Part shown: piece by piece, positions 55,025 to 64,000 of the stretch
Position numbering within the stretch: position 1 is the stretch's first letter
Layout: every line of letters begins with the position of its first letter
Origin: Caproicibacterium lactatifermentans
GTDB taxonomy: Bacteria > Bacillota > Clostridia > Oscillospirales > Acutalibacteraceae
Assembly: GCF_013315815.1 (NCBI RefSeq)
Contig: NZ_CP046051.1
Span: forward strand, 496,001-560,000
Direction of reading: 5' to 3'
DNA length: 64,000 nucleotides
Made by a program: the position numbers and the translations under genes
Notes under the pieces: model-generated
Database searches by the model: none
What the model was told of the DNA's origin: nothing
What the model saw: only the letters and a program-made list of their open reading frames with translations

Positions 55025-55455
55025 GAATTTTTCGTCCTTCCATTTCAGATAATTTACAGTCTACTGAAGGCAGGCTGCGGTTCATCACATACAACTTTAT
55101 TATACACCATACAGCAAAGAAAACAAAGGAAAAAGGAACAAATAGTCGAAAAAAATAAAGAATATTTTTGTCCTTTTTTCAATAAAAGTGTGAAAATTAT
55201 GTCATACAGGCACTGCAAACCCCACAAGGGGTGGGACCATTGAAGGGAAAGTTTTGGCCTTATGGGGTACTTTGGCCGGCCTGCCGCCCGCAAGGTCACG
55301 GACAGCTGCAGGCATGCCTGTAAATCCTGCTGCTGGCAAGATTGACATGTGCTGTATAAGATGATACCATAAAAACAAATGCTATACTGCTGTTTTTGCA
55401 CGATTTCTTTAAAAAACAGGCGGTACCGACAACAGGCAGACAGGAAGTAACGCTT
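55025..55455. other. pta-lacI intergenic region with hairpin-rich stretch and the lacI promoter
   Basis: No gene. A TATAAT on the minus strand (55099-55104) is the likely pta -10. TTGACA (55342-55347) and TACCAT (55365-55370), 17 bases apart, face the LacI gene. Between them, 55205-55330 is G/C-rich, with CCCC-ACAA-GGGG (55220-55231) and the 12-bp palindrome CAGGCATGCCTG (55309-55320). A short minus-strand ORF across it looks unprotein-like. Confidence 0.45.
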
Positions 55456-56496
55456 ATGAGTACACTGAGTATCAGAGATATTGCAAAAATGGCCGGTGTG
55501 TCAGTTACCACTGTATCCCGCGTCCTAAATAATTACCCGGACGTAAGCGAGGGAACAAAGCGGCGTGTACAGCGTGTCATTGCGGAATGTGACTACCAGC
55601 CGAACAATGCGGCCCGCAACCTGAAACGCACCCACAGCAATGCGGTCGGGCTGCTGATGGAAGGCAGCGCTACCCCATTTATTACGGACCTTTCCGACAT
55701 TATAGAAGCAGAAATCAATGCGCACGGCTACACATTGGTACCACATCGTGTAACCAATGGCGTCAGCGGGGTGGATACGGCAGTACAGTTGGTTATGGAA
55801 AAGCGGCTGAAGGGCTTGATTATCTGCGGCGGCTATTTTATCCATTCGCTGGAGCAGCTGAAGCGCCTGCCGGTACCAGCGGTTTTCTGCACCACAACCC
55901 TCAGCGGCATTGACCACAGCACTTATTCCAGCGTGCACGTTGACGACCGGCAGGCCGCCATGGAGGCAGTCAATTATCTGGTTTCCATCGGGCACCGCGA
56001 TATTGCAATCCTTGGCGGCATAGAGAACGATTCCGGCGGTGTTTCCGGCCAACGTCTAAGCGGTTACTATGATGCTCTGAAACAGCACCATATTCCACTG
56101 GACCCGACACTGGTGCGTTACGGTGGCCTGTTTACCATGCAGCGCGGCTATGATGCCACCTGTGAACTGCTGTCCGGCAGCCGGCAGCCCAGTGCTGTTT
56201 TCTGTGTGGCGGACTCACTGGCAGTGGGTGCCTGCAAGGCAATCTTCAATGCGGGCCTGCGTGTACCGCAGGATATTTCTGTTATGGGCTTCGATGGCAC
56301 CGACATGGCCCGATTCTATGAGCCTTCCATTTGTACCGTGCGCCAGCCAAAAGAAAGCATTGCGAAAAAGACGGTGGAAGTTCTGATTAGTCTAATGGAG
56401 AAAAAAGGGCCGAACCGCCATATCATTTTTCCAACTGAAATCGTTACCGGAGGTTCCTGTGCATCTCCTGGGAATTCGGTGAAAAGTCATCAGTAA
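55456..56496 (+). CDS. LacI-family regulator of the maltodextrin operon
   Basis: The 346-residue repressor has the HTH 'LSIRDIAKMAGVSVTTVSRVLNNYPDVSEG', hinge 'NNAARNLKRTHSNAVGLLM', and effector domain ('TDLSDIIEAEINAHGYTLV', 'VMGFDGTDMARFYEPSICTV'). ATG 55456 follows AGGAAG; the extra 20 residues of the longer frame are unconserved. It is directly upstream of the binding protein-permease-malQ-glgP operon, whose promoter carries a LacI-type operator. Confidence 0.92.
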   Translation: MSTLSIRDIAKMAGVSVTTVSRVLNNYPDVSEGTKRRVQRVIAECDYQPNNAARNLKRTHSNAVGLLMEGSATPFITDLSDIIEAEINAHGYTLVPHRVTNGVSGVDTAVQLVMEKRLKGLIICGGYFIHSLEQLKRLPVPAVFCTTTLSGIDHSTYSSVHVDDRQAAMEAVNYLVSIGHRDIAILGGIENDSGGVSGQRLSGYYDALKQHHIPLDPTLVRYGGLFTMQRGYDATCELLSGSRQPSAVFCVADSLAVGACKAIFNAGLRVPQDISVMGFDGTDMARFYEPSICTVRQPKESIAKKTVEVLISLMEKKGPNRHIIFPTEIVTGGSCASPGNSVKSHQ

Positions 56497-56640
56497 ACGG
56501 CAAAATTCCATGAAAACAATTTGCACAGAACAAGGCGACTGCTTCGGCAGCCGCTTTGTTGCTTTTGAAGAATAAAGCGTCAATACAGACAAAAAGAATT
56601 TGTAATAAGAAAAGAATTTAAAAAAAATCACAAAAAATAC

Positions 56641-56694
56641 TTGCATCTGCGGAAAAGCTGTGCTATAGTAGAGTCAATCCCGAAAACGTTTCCG
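56641..56694 (+). promoter_or_regulatory. Promoter and LacI-type operator of the maltodextrin operon
   Basis: TTGCAT (56641-56646) and TATAGT (56664-56669) are 17 bases apart. CGAAAACGTTTCCG (56681-56694), a near-perfect palindrome around a central CG, lies just downstream of the predicted start. This is the classic LacI/GalR operator pattern; a CcpA-type site is the alternative. Confidence 0.8.
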
Positions 56695-56803
56695 AAACAG
56701 TTCACAAACATGCCGGATTGTGGCGGAAATAAAGAAAGCAGTCATGAAAGCAGGGAGAAATGGGAAACCTATTGGTTGTACGCGAAAAGGAGTGTGTGAC
56801 AAA

Positions 56804-58207
56804 ATGAGAAAGAGTGCAAAACGGATTTTTGCAGCGGTTCTGGCGGCTTCTCTGGCAGCCGTTTCCTTCGCCGGTTGCGGCGAAAGCACAAGTTCCTCTG
56901 CAGCGGGCGGCGCAGCGTCTGGTGCCTCCACAGCAGCGGGGGCCGGCAAAGGGCAGGTTTATTACCTAAACTTTAAGCCGGAGCAGGCGGATCAGTTCAG
57001 CGCCATTGCAAAGGCCTACACCGAAAAAACCGGCGTGCAGGTAAAGGTACAGACAGCAGCATCCGGTACTTATGAGCAGACGCTGAAATCCGAAATGGCC
57101 AAGAGCGACGCACCGACCATTTTCATCTGCAACGGTCCGGTTGGCTACAAAACATGGGGCAGCTACTGTGCCGACCTTACCAATGCTGATATGACAAAGC
57201 ACCTGACCGACAACTCCCTTGCACTAAAGGACGGCAGCAAGGTTGTTGGCCTGCCGCTGGCAGTAGAAGGCTATGGCATCATTTATAATCAGGCAATTAT
57301 GGACAAATACTTTAAGCTTGACGGTGCCAAGGCCAAGAGCGTGGACGAAATCAACAACTTTGCAAAGCTCAAGGCTGTGGTTGAGGACATGACCGCGAAG
57401 AAGAGCAAGCTGGGCATTAAGGGCGTGTTTGCAAGCACTTCCCTGAAGAGCGGCGAAGATTGGCGCTGGCAGACACATCTGGCCAACGTACCGATTACCC
57501 ATGAACTGCAGGATTCCAACATCAATGTGAACTCCAGCGTGAAAGAGATCCAGTTTAAGTATGCCAACGAATACAAAAACATCTTCGACCTCTACCTCAA
57601 CAACTCTGTCACAGATAAGAAAATGCTGGGCAGCAAGAGCGTCGGCGATTCCACCGGTGAATTCGCACTTGGCCAGGCAGCCATGATGCAGAACGGCAAC
57701 TGGGTATGGAGCGACATCGGCAAGGTGGACGGCAATGTGGTAGATAAGAACGACGTCAAGTTCCTGCCTATCTACACCGGCCATAGCGGTGAGGAAAAAC
57801 AGGGCTTGTGCATCGGCACAGAAAACTTTGCCTGCATCAACAACAAGGCTTCCGCAGCTGACCAGAAGGCCTCTCAGGACTTCCTCAACTGGCTGTACAC
57901 AGGCGAAGGCATGGACTATGTAACCAAGAACGCTACTGACGGCGGCCTCGGCTTCATTGCTCCATACGATACCTTTAAAGGCAAGTCCCCAGATGATCCG
58001 CTGGCAAAACAGGTTTCCGAGTGGCAGAACAAGTCCGGCATAAAGACCGTTCCGTGGGATTTCACCTGCTTCCCGAGCCAGAACTTTAAGAACAAGTTCG
58101 GCGCAGACCTGCTTTCCTATGCACAGGGCCAGAAATCTTGGGACGACGTGAAGAGTGACGTTGTAAAGACATGGAAGACAGAAGCGGCGGCCTCCACGCA
58201 GAGCTGA
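56804..58207 (+). CDS. Maltodextrin-type ABC transporter substrate-binding lipoprotein
   Basis: The 467-residue solute-binding protein has a signal peptide with lipobox 'AAVSFAGCGESTSS', a low-complexity Ser/Ala/Gly linker, and a mature domain including 'YEQTLKSEMAKSDAPTIFIC' and 'VVGLPLAVEGYGIIYNQAIM'. ATG 56804 follows AAAAGGAG; the longer frame from 56720 spans the leader. Downstream malQ and glgP make linear malto-oligosaccharides the probable ligands. It is a paralogue of the protein at 30134. Confidence 0.9.
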   Translation: MRKSAKRIFAAVLAASLAAVSFAGCGESTSSSAAGGAASGASTAAGAGKGQVYYLNFKPEQADQFSAIAKAYTEKTGVQVKVQTAASGTYEQTLKSEMAKSDAPTIFICNGPVGYKTWGSYCADLTNADMTKHLTDNSLALKDGSKVVGLPLAVEGYGIIYNQAIMDKYFKLDGAKAKSVDEINNFAKLKAVVEDMTAKKSKLGIKGVFASTSLKSGEDWRWQTHLANVPITHELQDSNINVNSSVKEIQFKYANEYKNIFDLYLNNSVTDKKMLGSKSVGDSTGEFALGQAAMMQNGNWVWSDIGKVDGNVVDKNDVKFLPIYTGHSGEEKQGLCIGTENFACINNKASAADQKASQDFLNWLYTGEGMDYVTKNATDGGLGFIAPYDTFKGKSPDDPLAKQVSEWQNKSGIKTVPWDFTCFPSQNFKNKFGADLLSYAQGQKSWDDVKSDVVKTWKTEAAASTQS

Positions 58208-58251
58208 GTCTTTTTTCAGCGGCTGGCTGACTCAGCAGCTGGTCGGAATTG

Positions 58252-58296
58252 AAATAGTGGGTGCAGTTGCAGAAAACTCACTCACTATTTTTTTGT
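58252..58296 (+). terminator. Strong hairpin terminator between binding-protein and permease genes
   Basis: AAATAGTGGGTG (58252-58263) pairs with CACTCACTATTT (58279-58290; one G-T pair) and is followed by TTTTG, giving a T7 tract. It would let most transcripts stop after the binding-protein gene, leaving less permease mRNA. Confidence 0.8.
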
Positions 58297-58384
58297 TCCA
58301 AATAGGTTTTTACTTCCATTCTATCCCCGATATATGGACTTATCATATAATCGTACTGAAAAATACTGAAGGAGGAATCCAGTT

Positions 58385-59230
58385 ATGCAAAAAATGCTGC
58401 GCAAATACTGGGCGGTCTTTACATTGCCTACGTTTATTTGCTTCGCTATTGCGTTTCTCGTTCCGTTCGTCATGGGCTTAGGGCTTTCCTTTGCCAAGTT
58501 TACAACGGTGACAGACGCAAAATTTGCCGGCTTCTCAAATTATATCCGTGCTTTTTCCGGTGATGATACGTTCCTGCCGGCACTGGGCCGCACAGTCCTG
58601 TTTACCATTGCCACGGTCGTGTTGATTAACCTGTTCGCGTTTCTATTTGCGTTGCTTCTTACCCGCAAGATGCGCGGCACCAATGCGTTCCGCACCATTT
58701 TCTTCATGCCAAACCTTATCGGCGGCATTGTGCTGGGCTATATCTGGCAGCTCATTTTCAATGGCGTGCTGGCCCGCTATAATCTGACTTTGACCAGTGA
58801 CGGCAAATACGGCATTTACGGACTGATTATCCTGATGTGCTGGCAGATGACCGGCTACATGATGGTTATTTACATCGCCGGTCTGCAGAACGTCAGCCCA
58901 GACCTGATTGAGGCAGCCGAGATAGACGGCGCCACATCATGGCAGACGCTGCTTCATGTGAAAATCCCCATGGTTATGCCAGCCATTACGATTTGCATGT
59001 TTATGACGCTGACCAATTCATTTAAGCTTTTTGACCAGAACCTCGCACTGACGAACGGCGCCCCGGGCAACGATTCCGCGCTGGTTGCGCTGGATATTTA
59101 CAAAACCTTCTATAACCGTCCGGGCTATGAAGGTGTTGGTCAGGCAAAGGCAGTGGTGTTTGCAGCGATTCTGGCAGTCATCGCCATGCTGCAGCTGCGT
59201 GCTACCCGCAGTAAGGAGGTCGAGAACTGA
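58385..59230 (+). CDS. Sugar ABC transporter permease, MalF-like (maltodextrin operon)
   Basis: The 281-residue membrane protein has about six helices and the EAA loop 'SPDLIEAAEIDGATSWQTLL'. AAGGAGG is upstream of the ATG. Its stop overlaps the start of the next permease gene. It is close in plan to the permease at 31599. Confidence 0.92.
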   Translation: MQKMLRKYWAVFTLPTFICFAIAFLVPFVMGLGLSFAKFTTVTDAKFAGFSNYIRAFSGDDTFLPALGRTVLFTIATVVLINLFAFLFALLLTRKMRGTNAFRTIFFMPNLIGGIVLGYIWQLIFNGVLARYNLTLTSDGKYGIYGLIILMCWQMTGYMMVIYIAGLQNVSPDLIEAAEIDGATSWQTLLHVKIPMVMPAITICMFMTLTNSFKLFDQNLALTNGAPGNDSALVALDIYKTFYNRPGYEGVGQAKAVVFAAILAVIAMLQLRATRSKEVEN

Positions 59231-60102
59231 TGCTTAAAAAAAGAAAAACAGCAAATGTAATCATTACGATTCTGCTGATTGCCCTTTCATGTATGTTCAT
59301 CGCGCCAATCCTGATTGTCCTGATGAACTCCTTTAAAGGAAAGCTGTTCATTTCGGACCAGCCATTTACATTTCCAACTTTTGCGAAGCAGGACCTCGGT
59401 GAAGCGGGCATTCAGCCAAAAACATTTGTCGGCTTTAAAAACTATATCAATGGCGTTGAAAAAATTCACTTCTTTGACGCACTGGGCCGGTCTGTATTCA
59501 TCACGGTGTTTGCGGTCATTTTGATTGTTCTGTTTACTTCTATGACAGCGTGGTTTATCACGCGTGTGAAAAATCACTATACCAGCACGCTGTACTATTT
59601 GTTTGTGTTCTCTATGGTGATTCCGTTCCAGATGGTTATGTACGCGATGACGAAAGTGGCTGATGTGCTGCATCTGTCCAATCCGGTCGGCATTTTGGTA
59701 TTATATCTGGGCTTCGGTGCAGGTATGTCCGTGTTTATGTTCTCTGGTTTTGTCAAGGGAGTTCCCATTGACATAGAAGAGGCGGCCACCATAGACGGCT
59801 GCAATCCGCTGCAGTGCTTCTTTAAGATTGTATTTCCAGTTATGAAGCCAACAGCGGTTACTGTCGCTATTCTGAACACCATGTGGGTGTGGAACGATTA
59901 CCTGATGCCTTACCTTGTAATGGGCAAGGATTATCCGACCATTCCAATTGCCATTCAGTACCTGCAGGGCGGCTACGGCAGTATTGATATGGGTGCCATG
60001 ATGGCCATGCTGATTCTCGCTGTTATTCCGATTATTATTTTCTACGCGCTATGCCAGAAATATATTATTGAAGGTGTTGTGGCCGGTGCCGTGAAAGGCT
60101 GA
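59230..60102 (+). CDS. Sugar ABC transporter permease, MalG-like (maltodextrin operon)
   Basis: The 290-residue permease has about six helices, the EAA loop 'VPIDIEEAATIDGCNPLQCF' and the C terminus 'QKYIIEGVVAGAVKG'. The residues 'NTMWVWNDYLMPYLV' match the conserved region seen in the MalG-like protein at 32462. No ATPase gene follows. Confidence 0.92.
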   Translation: MLKKRKTANVIITILLIALSCMFIAPILIVLMNSFKGKLFISDQPFTFPTFAKQDLGEAGIQPKTFVGFKNYINGVEKIHFFDALGRSVFITVFAVILIVLFTSMTAWFITRVKNHYTSTLYYLFVFSMVIPFQMVMYAMTKVADVLHLSNPVGILVLYLGFGAGMSVFMFSGFVKGVPIDIEEAATIDGCNPLQCFFKIVFPVMKPTAVTVAILNTMWVWNDYLMPYLVMGKDYPTIPIAIQYLQGGYGSIDMGAMMAMLILAVIPIIIFYALCQKYIIEGVVAGAVKG

Positions 60103-60147
60103 AAAATACCGCTGCCATGAAGAATGGACAGGGGAAGGGGAAAAGAT

Positions 60148-61749
60148 ATGTCTATGTTACACAAACAGGCGCCACTTGGGCGCGGGGCAGGTGTGCTGCT
60201 GCCGGTGGCCAGTCTGCCGTCAGCACACGGTATTGGTACGTTTGGTGAGGAAGCGTACCGCTTTGTCGATTTCCTGCAGGCGGCTGGTCAGCGCTACTGG
60301 CAGGTGCTGCCGCTGGGACCGACCAGCTATGGGGACAGTCCCTACCAAAGCTTTTCGGCGTTTGCCGGCAATCCCTATTTTATCGACCTTGACACCTTTG
60401 TCGAGGAAGGGCTGCTTACCCCGGAAGAAGTGAATGCGCCGGACTGGGGCAATAACCCGGAATTTGTTGATTACGCAAAAATTTATCAAAACCGCTTCGC
60501 CGTACTGCATAAGGCATTTCAGCGCAGCAATTTTCGTCAGAGCGCGGATTACCGCACTTTTTGCAGCAGCAACGAGGAGTGGCTGGACGACTACAGCCTG
60601 TATATGGCGATTAAAATGCACTTTGGCGCTCATGAATGGCTGAAGTGGCCGGAAGATATCCGCATGAATGAACCGAAAGCTGTGGAAGGTTTCCGCCTTT
60701 TGCTGCAGGATGAAATTGATTTTTGGAAGTTCTGCCAATATCAGTTTTTCCGTCAGTGGTATAAACTGAAAGCATACGCAAATGTGCGCGGTGTTCGCAT
60801 TATCGGTGACATTCCGATTTATGTATCATTGGACAGTGCGGACGTCTGGCGGCATCCATCCCTATTCCAGTTGGACAAACAGCGCCGTCCCACCGCTGTG
60901 TCCGGTGTGCCGCCGGATAATTTCAGCGCGACCGGGCAGCTGTGGGGCAACCCGCTTTACCATTGGGAACACATGGAGCAGGACGGCTTTGCGTGGTGGA
61001 AAAAGCGGATGGCTTTTTCTGCAAAGCTGTATGACATTGTGCGTATTGACCACTTTATCGGCATGGTGCGGTATTATGCCATTCCTTATGGCGAACCTAC
61101 CGCTATGTACGGCGAATGGCGCCACAGTCCCGGCGAAGCATTGGTCAGGGCCATTAGCAGTGTCATGGGGGATTCCCATATTATTGCCGAGGATTTGGGC
61201 TGTGTCGTACCGGAAGTGTATCAGCTGCGCGACGAAGCCGGCTATCCAGGCATGAAAATTTTGCAGTTTGCATTTAACGACACCAGCAAAAACGGAAATC
61301 TGCCCTGCCACTATACGGCAAACAGCGTTGTTTACAGCGGAACGCACGATAATGAAACGCTGAAGGGCTTTTTTGCCCACCAGCCGCGGCGCGCTCTCCA
61401 CTTTGCGTGTGACTATCTGCACGTTAAAAAGAGGGAGCACCTGCCGGCGGCCTGCATTTGTGCCGCCTACGAAAGTGTGGCGGATACCGCGATGATTCAA
61501 ATGCAGGACTTACTTGGCCTTGGCAATGAGGCCCGCACCAATTATCCGGCCACTATCGGAAATAACTGGCGCTGGCGTTTGCAGCGGGGGCAGGTTACTG
61601 AAGCTCTTGCGGTACAGCTGCACGACCTGTGTGAGCTGTACGCCCGCTTGCCGGAAGCTGCCAGCACAGACCAACCGAAAAAAGAACCATCCGCTGAAAA
61701 AGTGCCGGAAACAGAAAAAATACAAAAAAGTTCGAATGATAAGATTTAA
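60148..61749 (+). CDS. malQ: 4-alpha-glucanotransferase (amylomaltase)
   Basis: MalQ disproportionates malto-oligosaccharides so that glycogen phosphorylase can use them. The 533-residue GH77 protein has 'GAGVLLPVASLPSAHGIGTFG', 'GDIPIYVSLDSADVW', the nucleophile aspartate in 'DIVRIDHFIGMVRYYAIP', 'HIIAEDLGCVVPEV' with the acid/base glutamate, and 'VYSGTHDNETLKGFF'. ATG 60148 follows AAGGGGAAAAG. The last 35 residues are a Lys/Glu/Pro-rich tail not typical of the family. Confidence 0.95.
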   Translation: MSMLHKQAPLGRGAGVLLPVASLPSAHGIGTFGEEAYRFVDFLQAAGQRYWQVLPLGPTSYGDSPYQSFSAFAGNPYFIDLDTFVEEGLLTPEEVNAPDWGNNPEFVDYAKIYQNRFAVLHKAFQRSNFRQSADYRTFCSSNEEWLDDYSLYMAIKMHFGAHEWLKWPEDIRMNEPKAVEGFRLLLQDEIDFWKFCQYQFFRQWYKLKAYANVRGVRIIGDIPIYVSLDSADVWRHPSLFQLDKQRRPTAVSGVPPDNFSATGQLWGNPLYHWEHMEQDGFAWWKKRMAFSAKLYDIVRIDHFIGMVRYYAIPYGEPTAMYGEWRHSPGEALVRAISSVMGDSHIIAEDLGCVVPEVYQLRDEAGYPGMKILQFAFNDTSKNGNLPCHYTANSVVYSGTHDNETLKGFFAHQPRRALHFACDYLHVKKREHLPAACICAAYESVADTAMIQMQDLLGLGNEARTNYPATIGNNWRWRLQRGQVTEALAVQLHDLCELYARLPEAASTDQPKKEPSAEKVPETEKIQKSSNDKI

Positions 61750-61762
61750 AGGAGGAATTGAA

Positions 61763-64000
61763 ATGCAGCCATTTCAGGAGGCAATCGTTCATAAACTGCG
61801 GGAAATGTATCATACGGACATGAAGTCAGCCACAACCAAGCAGCTATACAATGCGGTCTCACAGGCGGCTATGGACACCTGCCGTGACACGTGGGCGCAG
61901 CCGGTGCAGGGCAAAACAGCATGTTACCTTTCTGCGGAGTTTTTACTGGGACGGTTGATTCACAGCAACTTGATGAACTTGGGACTGCTGAAAGAAACAG
62001 AAGACCTGCTGAACTCTGCCGGCATTAACCCCAATGTATTTGAAGATGTGGAAGATGATGCGCTTGGCAATGGCGGTTTGGGAAGACTTGCCGCCTGCTT
62101 CTTGGACAGCGCCGCCACACAGGGCATTCCGCTCATGGGGTATGGCATTCGCTATCGGTATGGTCTCTTTAAACAGCGTTTTGCCTACGGCTATCAGGAA
62201 GAGGATGCCGATGACTGGCTGGCATGGGGTGACCCGTGGAGTGTGCGCCGTGAGGACCAGAAGGTTCGTGTGAACTTTGGGGACCAAAGCGTTTGGGCTG
62301 TGCCATATGATATGCCGATTATCGGCTACGGCGGCAAAGTAGTGAATACACTGCGCCTGTGGCAGGCAGAAGCAATTCAGCCTTTCAATTTCCGTTTGTT
62401 CAATGACCAAAAATATCAGGAAGCCGTTCAGCAGAAAAATGATGCTGAAGCGATTTCCGCGGTTCTGTACCCCAATGATGACACGGACGCGGGCAAACGT
62501 CTGCGTTTAAAACAGCAATACTTTTTCTCCAGTGCCTCTCTGCAGAGCATTTTTGCGGACTATACCGCTAAGTGCGGGACAGACTACAGCAAATTTGCGG
62601 AACAGTATGCCATTCAGCTGAACGATACGCACCCGACCGTTTCGATTCCGGAACTCCTGCGTTTGCTGATGACACAGGGACATATGGGGTTTGAGCCGGC
62701 ATTCCAGGTGGTACAAAAGACATTTGCGTACACGAATCATACCATCATGGCCGAGGCACTGGAAAAATGGAACCTCAGTCTGTTCCAGTCCGTTTTGCCG
62801 GAAGTTTATCCCTACGTTGTGATGATTCAGAACCGCCTTTCCAATGAACTGGTCAAAAAGAACATCACGGAAACCGGAAAATACAACATCATTCAGGACG
62901 GCATGATTCATATGGCCCGCATGGCCATCTATTCTACCCATTCCACGAACGGTGTTGCCAAGATTCATACGGAAATCATTAAGCACAGTGCTCTGCCGGA
63001 GTGGTATGCGCTGTATCCGGAACGCTTTAACAACAAGACAAACGGCGTTACACAGCGCCGCTGGCTTGCTCTGTGCAACCGGGAGCTGGCGGACTTTATT
63101 ACCGAACGTATCGGTAGCGGCTGGGTAACTGATTTTTCACAGATGTCCCGGCTGAAGCCCTATGCCGAGGACCAATCTTCCCGGCAGCGTTTCCTGGAAA
63201 TCAAGCAGGAAAAGAAAAATCAGCTGGCGGATTATATGTACCGCAAAGACCGCTTTGGCCTCAACACAAGCAACATTTTTGATATTCAGGTAAAGCGTCT
63301 GCACGAATATAAACGGCAGCTGCTTAATGCTTTTTCCATTTTGGATATGTATTTTGGCATTAAGGACGGCCGCATTCAGGGTTTCCATCCAACGACCTTT
63401 ATTTTTGGTGCCAAGGCAGCCCCCGGCTATTACCGCGCCAAAGGCATTATCAAGTTTATCAATGAAGTAGCTAATCTTGTGAACTATGACAATGCGGTCA
63501 ACCGCAGAATGCAGGTAATCTTCGCCAGCAACTACAATGTTTCCTATGCGGAAAAGCTCATTCCCGCCGCGGATATCAGTGAACAGATTTCCACAGCCGG
63601 AACAGAGGCTTCCGGCACCAGTAACATGAAGTTCATGATGAACGGCGCAGTTACATTGGGTACTTACGACGGCGCCAATATTGAAATTGTGCAGAATGCC
63701 GGAGAAGAGAACAACTATATTTTCGGTGCACGGGTAGAGGACCTGGACAAAATAAAGGATACATATGACCCCGTTAAACTGTATGAGAAAGAACCGCGCA
63801 TCCGCCGTGTGGTGGATACCCTGATTGACGGCACACTTACGGACGGCGGTTCCGGCTGGTTTGCGGAACTATATGATTCTCTGCTGAAAGGCGCCAGCTG
63901 GCACAAACCGGACAATTATTACCTGTTGCTGGACTTCCTGCCTTACTGTGATGCCCGTCTGCAGGCAAACCATGACTATGCTGACCGGCAAGCCTTTGCG
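61763..64000 (+). CDS. glgP: Glycogen/maltodextrin phosphorylase (runs off the window)
   Basis: The enzyme releases glucose-1-P from alpha-1,4-glucans with phosphate and PLP. 746 codons are present, lacking only the last few percent. Family blocks include 'CYLSAEFLLGRLIHSNLMNL', 'ALGNGGLGRLAACFLDSAAT', 'YGLFKQRFAYGYQEE', 'QLNDTHPTVSIPELLRLL', 'IQVKRLHEYKRQLLN'-type (residues near 510) and the PLP-site 'EASGTSNMKFMMNGAVTLG'. AAAGGAGG lies 7 bases before ATG 61763, 13 bases after malQ. The gene is not listed by stop-to-stop calling because its end is beyond the window. Confidence 0.96.
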   Translation, partial: MQPFQEAIVHKLREMYHTDMKSATTKQLYNAVSQAAMDTCRDTWAQPVQGKTACYLSAEFLLGRLIHSNLMNLGLLKETEDLLNSAGINPNVFEDVEDDALGNGGLGRLAACFLDSAATQGIPLMGYGIRYRYGLFKQRFAYGYQEEDADDWLAWGDPWSVRREDQKVRVNFGDQSVWAVPYDMPIIGYGGKVVNTLRLWQAEAIQPFNFRLFNDQKYQEAVQQKNDAEAISAVLYPNDDTDAGKRLRLKQQYFFSSASLQSIFADYTAKCGTDYSKFAEQYAIQLNDTHPTVSIPELLRLLMTQGHMGFEPAFQVVQKTFAYTNHTIMAEALEKWNLSLFQSVLPEVYPYVVMIQNRLSNELVKKNITETGKYNIIQDGMIHMARMAIYSTHSTNGVAKIHTEIIKHSALPEWYALYPERFNNKTNGVTQRRWLALCNRELADFITERIGSGWVTDFSQMSRLKPYAEDQSSRQRFLEIKQEKKNQLADYMYRKDRFGLNTSNIFDIQVKRLHEYKRQLLNAFSILDMYFGIKDGRIQGFHPTTFIFGAKAAPGYYRAKGIIKFINEVANLVNYDNAVNRRMQVIFASNYNVSYAEKLIPAADISEQISTAGTEASGTSNMKFMMNGAVTLGTYDGANIEIVQNAGEENNYIFGARVEDLDKIKDTYDPVKLYEKEPRIRRVVDTLIDGTLTDGGSGWFAELYDSLLKGASWHKPDNYYLLLDFLPYCDARLQANHDYADRQAFA

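Noticed and set aside
55054..55401. 115-codon minus-strand ORF between pta and lacI
   Set aside because: It spans the pta promoter region, is hydrophobic by A/T richness, and has no start signal.
1..64000. CRISPR array, rRNA operon, prophage or replication origin
   Set aside because: No regularly spaced direct repeats, no rRNA signature, no phage structural genes and no DnaA-box cluster were seen in the window.

Overview
The window looks like a chromosomal segment of a low-to-mid-GC Gram-positive anaerobe of class Clostridia, probably the Oscillospiraceae/Ruminococcaceae (Caproiciproducens-like) group. This is inferred from gene content: an M-box (ykoK) magnesium riboswitch, bacterial RNase P RNA, PTS-based MurNAc/GlcNAc salvage, LacI-controlled sugar ABC importers without their own ATPase, single-chain FGAM synthase, phosphotransacetylase and glycogen phosphorylase. 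Species-level identity cannot be fixed from sequence reading alone.

Layout. 1-6.3 kb is a cell-wall amino-sugar salvage cluster: murQ diverges from a MurNAc-type PTS EIIBC gene (split by one in-frame TGA), then a MupG-like 6-phospho-N-acetylmuramidase, a glucose-type EIIA, nagB and nagA. Together they take MurNAc/MurNAc-GlcNAc to fructose-6-P. 6.3-8.3 kb holds an IS3-family element (6484-7781) inserted into a bidirectional terminator, a truncated GrpB gene and tRNA-Val. 8.4-18.9 kb is housekeeping: patatin-like hydrolase, methyltransferase, a Zn/Mn ABC importer with a palindromic operator, rnpB, YcxB-like protein, pncB, an XRE regulator, two TrkA-type proteins and an orphan glycosyltransferase-like protein. 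18.9-20.45 kb has no credible protein gene but has a consensus promoter, dense hairpins and a terminator. It is read here as a large structured non-coding RNA, the best candidate for an undescribed element. 20.5-27 kb has a YgjP-type metallopeptidase, a MarR plus heterodimeric ABC exporter operon (second subunit frameshifted) and a DUF4358 protein.

27-38 kb is an alpha-glucoside operon (LacI, binding protein, two permeases, GH31 glucosidase) flanked by decayed IS481, IS3 and IS630 transposases and an intact-looking IS3-family element. 37.8-50.7 kb carries tRNA-Gly, an HD protein, a small zinc-ribbon membrane protein, a frameshifted radical SAM/SPASM protein, purL (11 single-base indels packed into 1.1 kb), alr, cstA with a 21-codon leader ORF, and an ABC-2 transporter operon with an autoregulatory-looking palindrome. 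50.7-53.9 kb is mgtA behind an M-box riboswitch, with a 35-codon leader ORF between them. 54-64 kb has pta and a second LacI-controlled maltodextrin operon (binding protein, two permeases, malQ, glgP running off the end).

The two sugar operons share an architecture (LacI, binding protein, attenuating hairpin, two permeases, intracellular glucosidase or glucanotransferase/phosphorylase) and neither encodes an ATPase, so a shared MsiK-type ATPase elsewhere is inferred. Several conserved genes carry single-base indels without missense damage, so some 'pseudogenes' here are more likely sequence errors than biology; raw reads would settle this.
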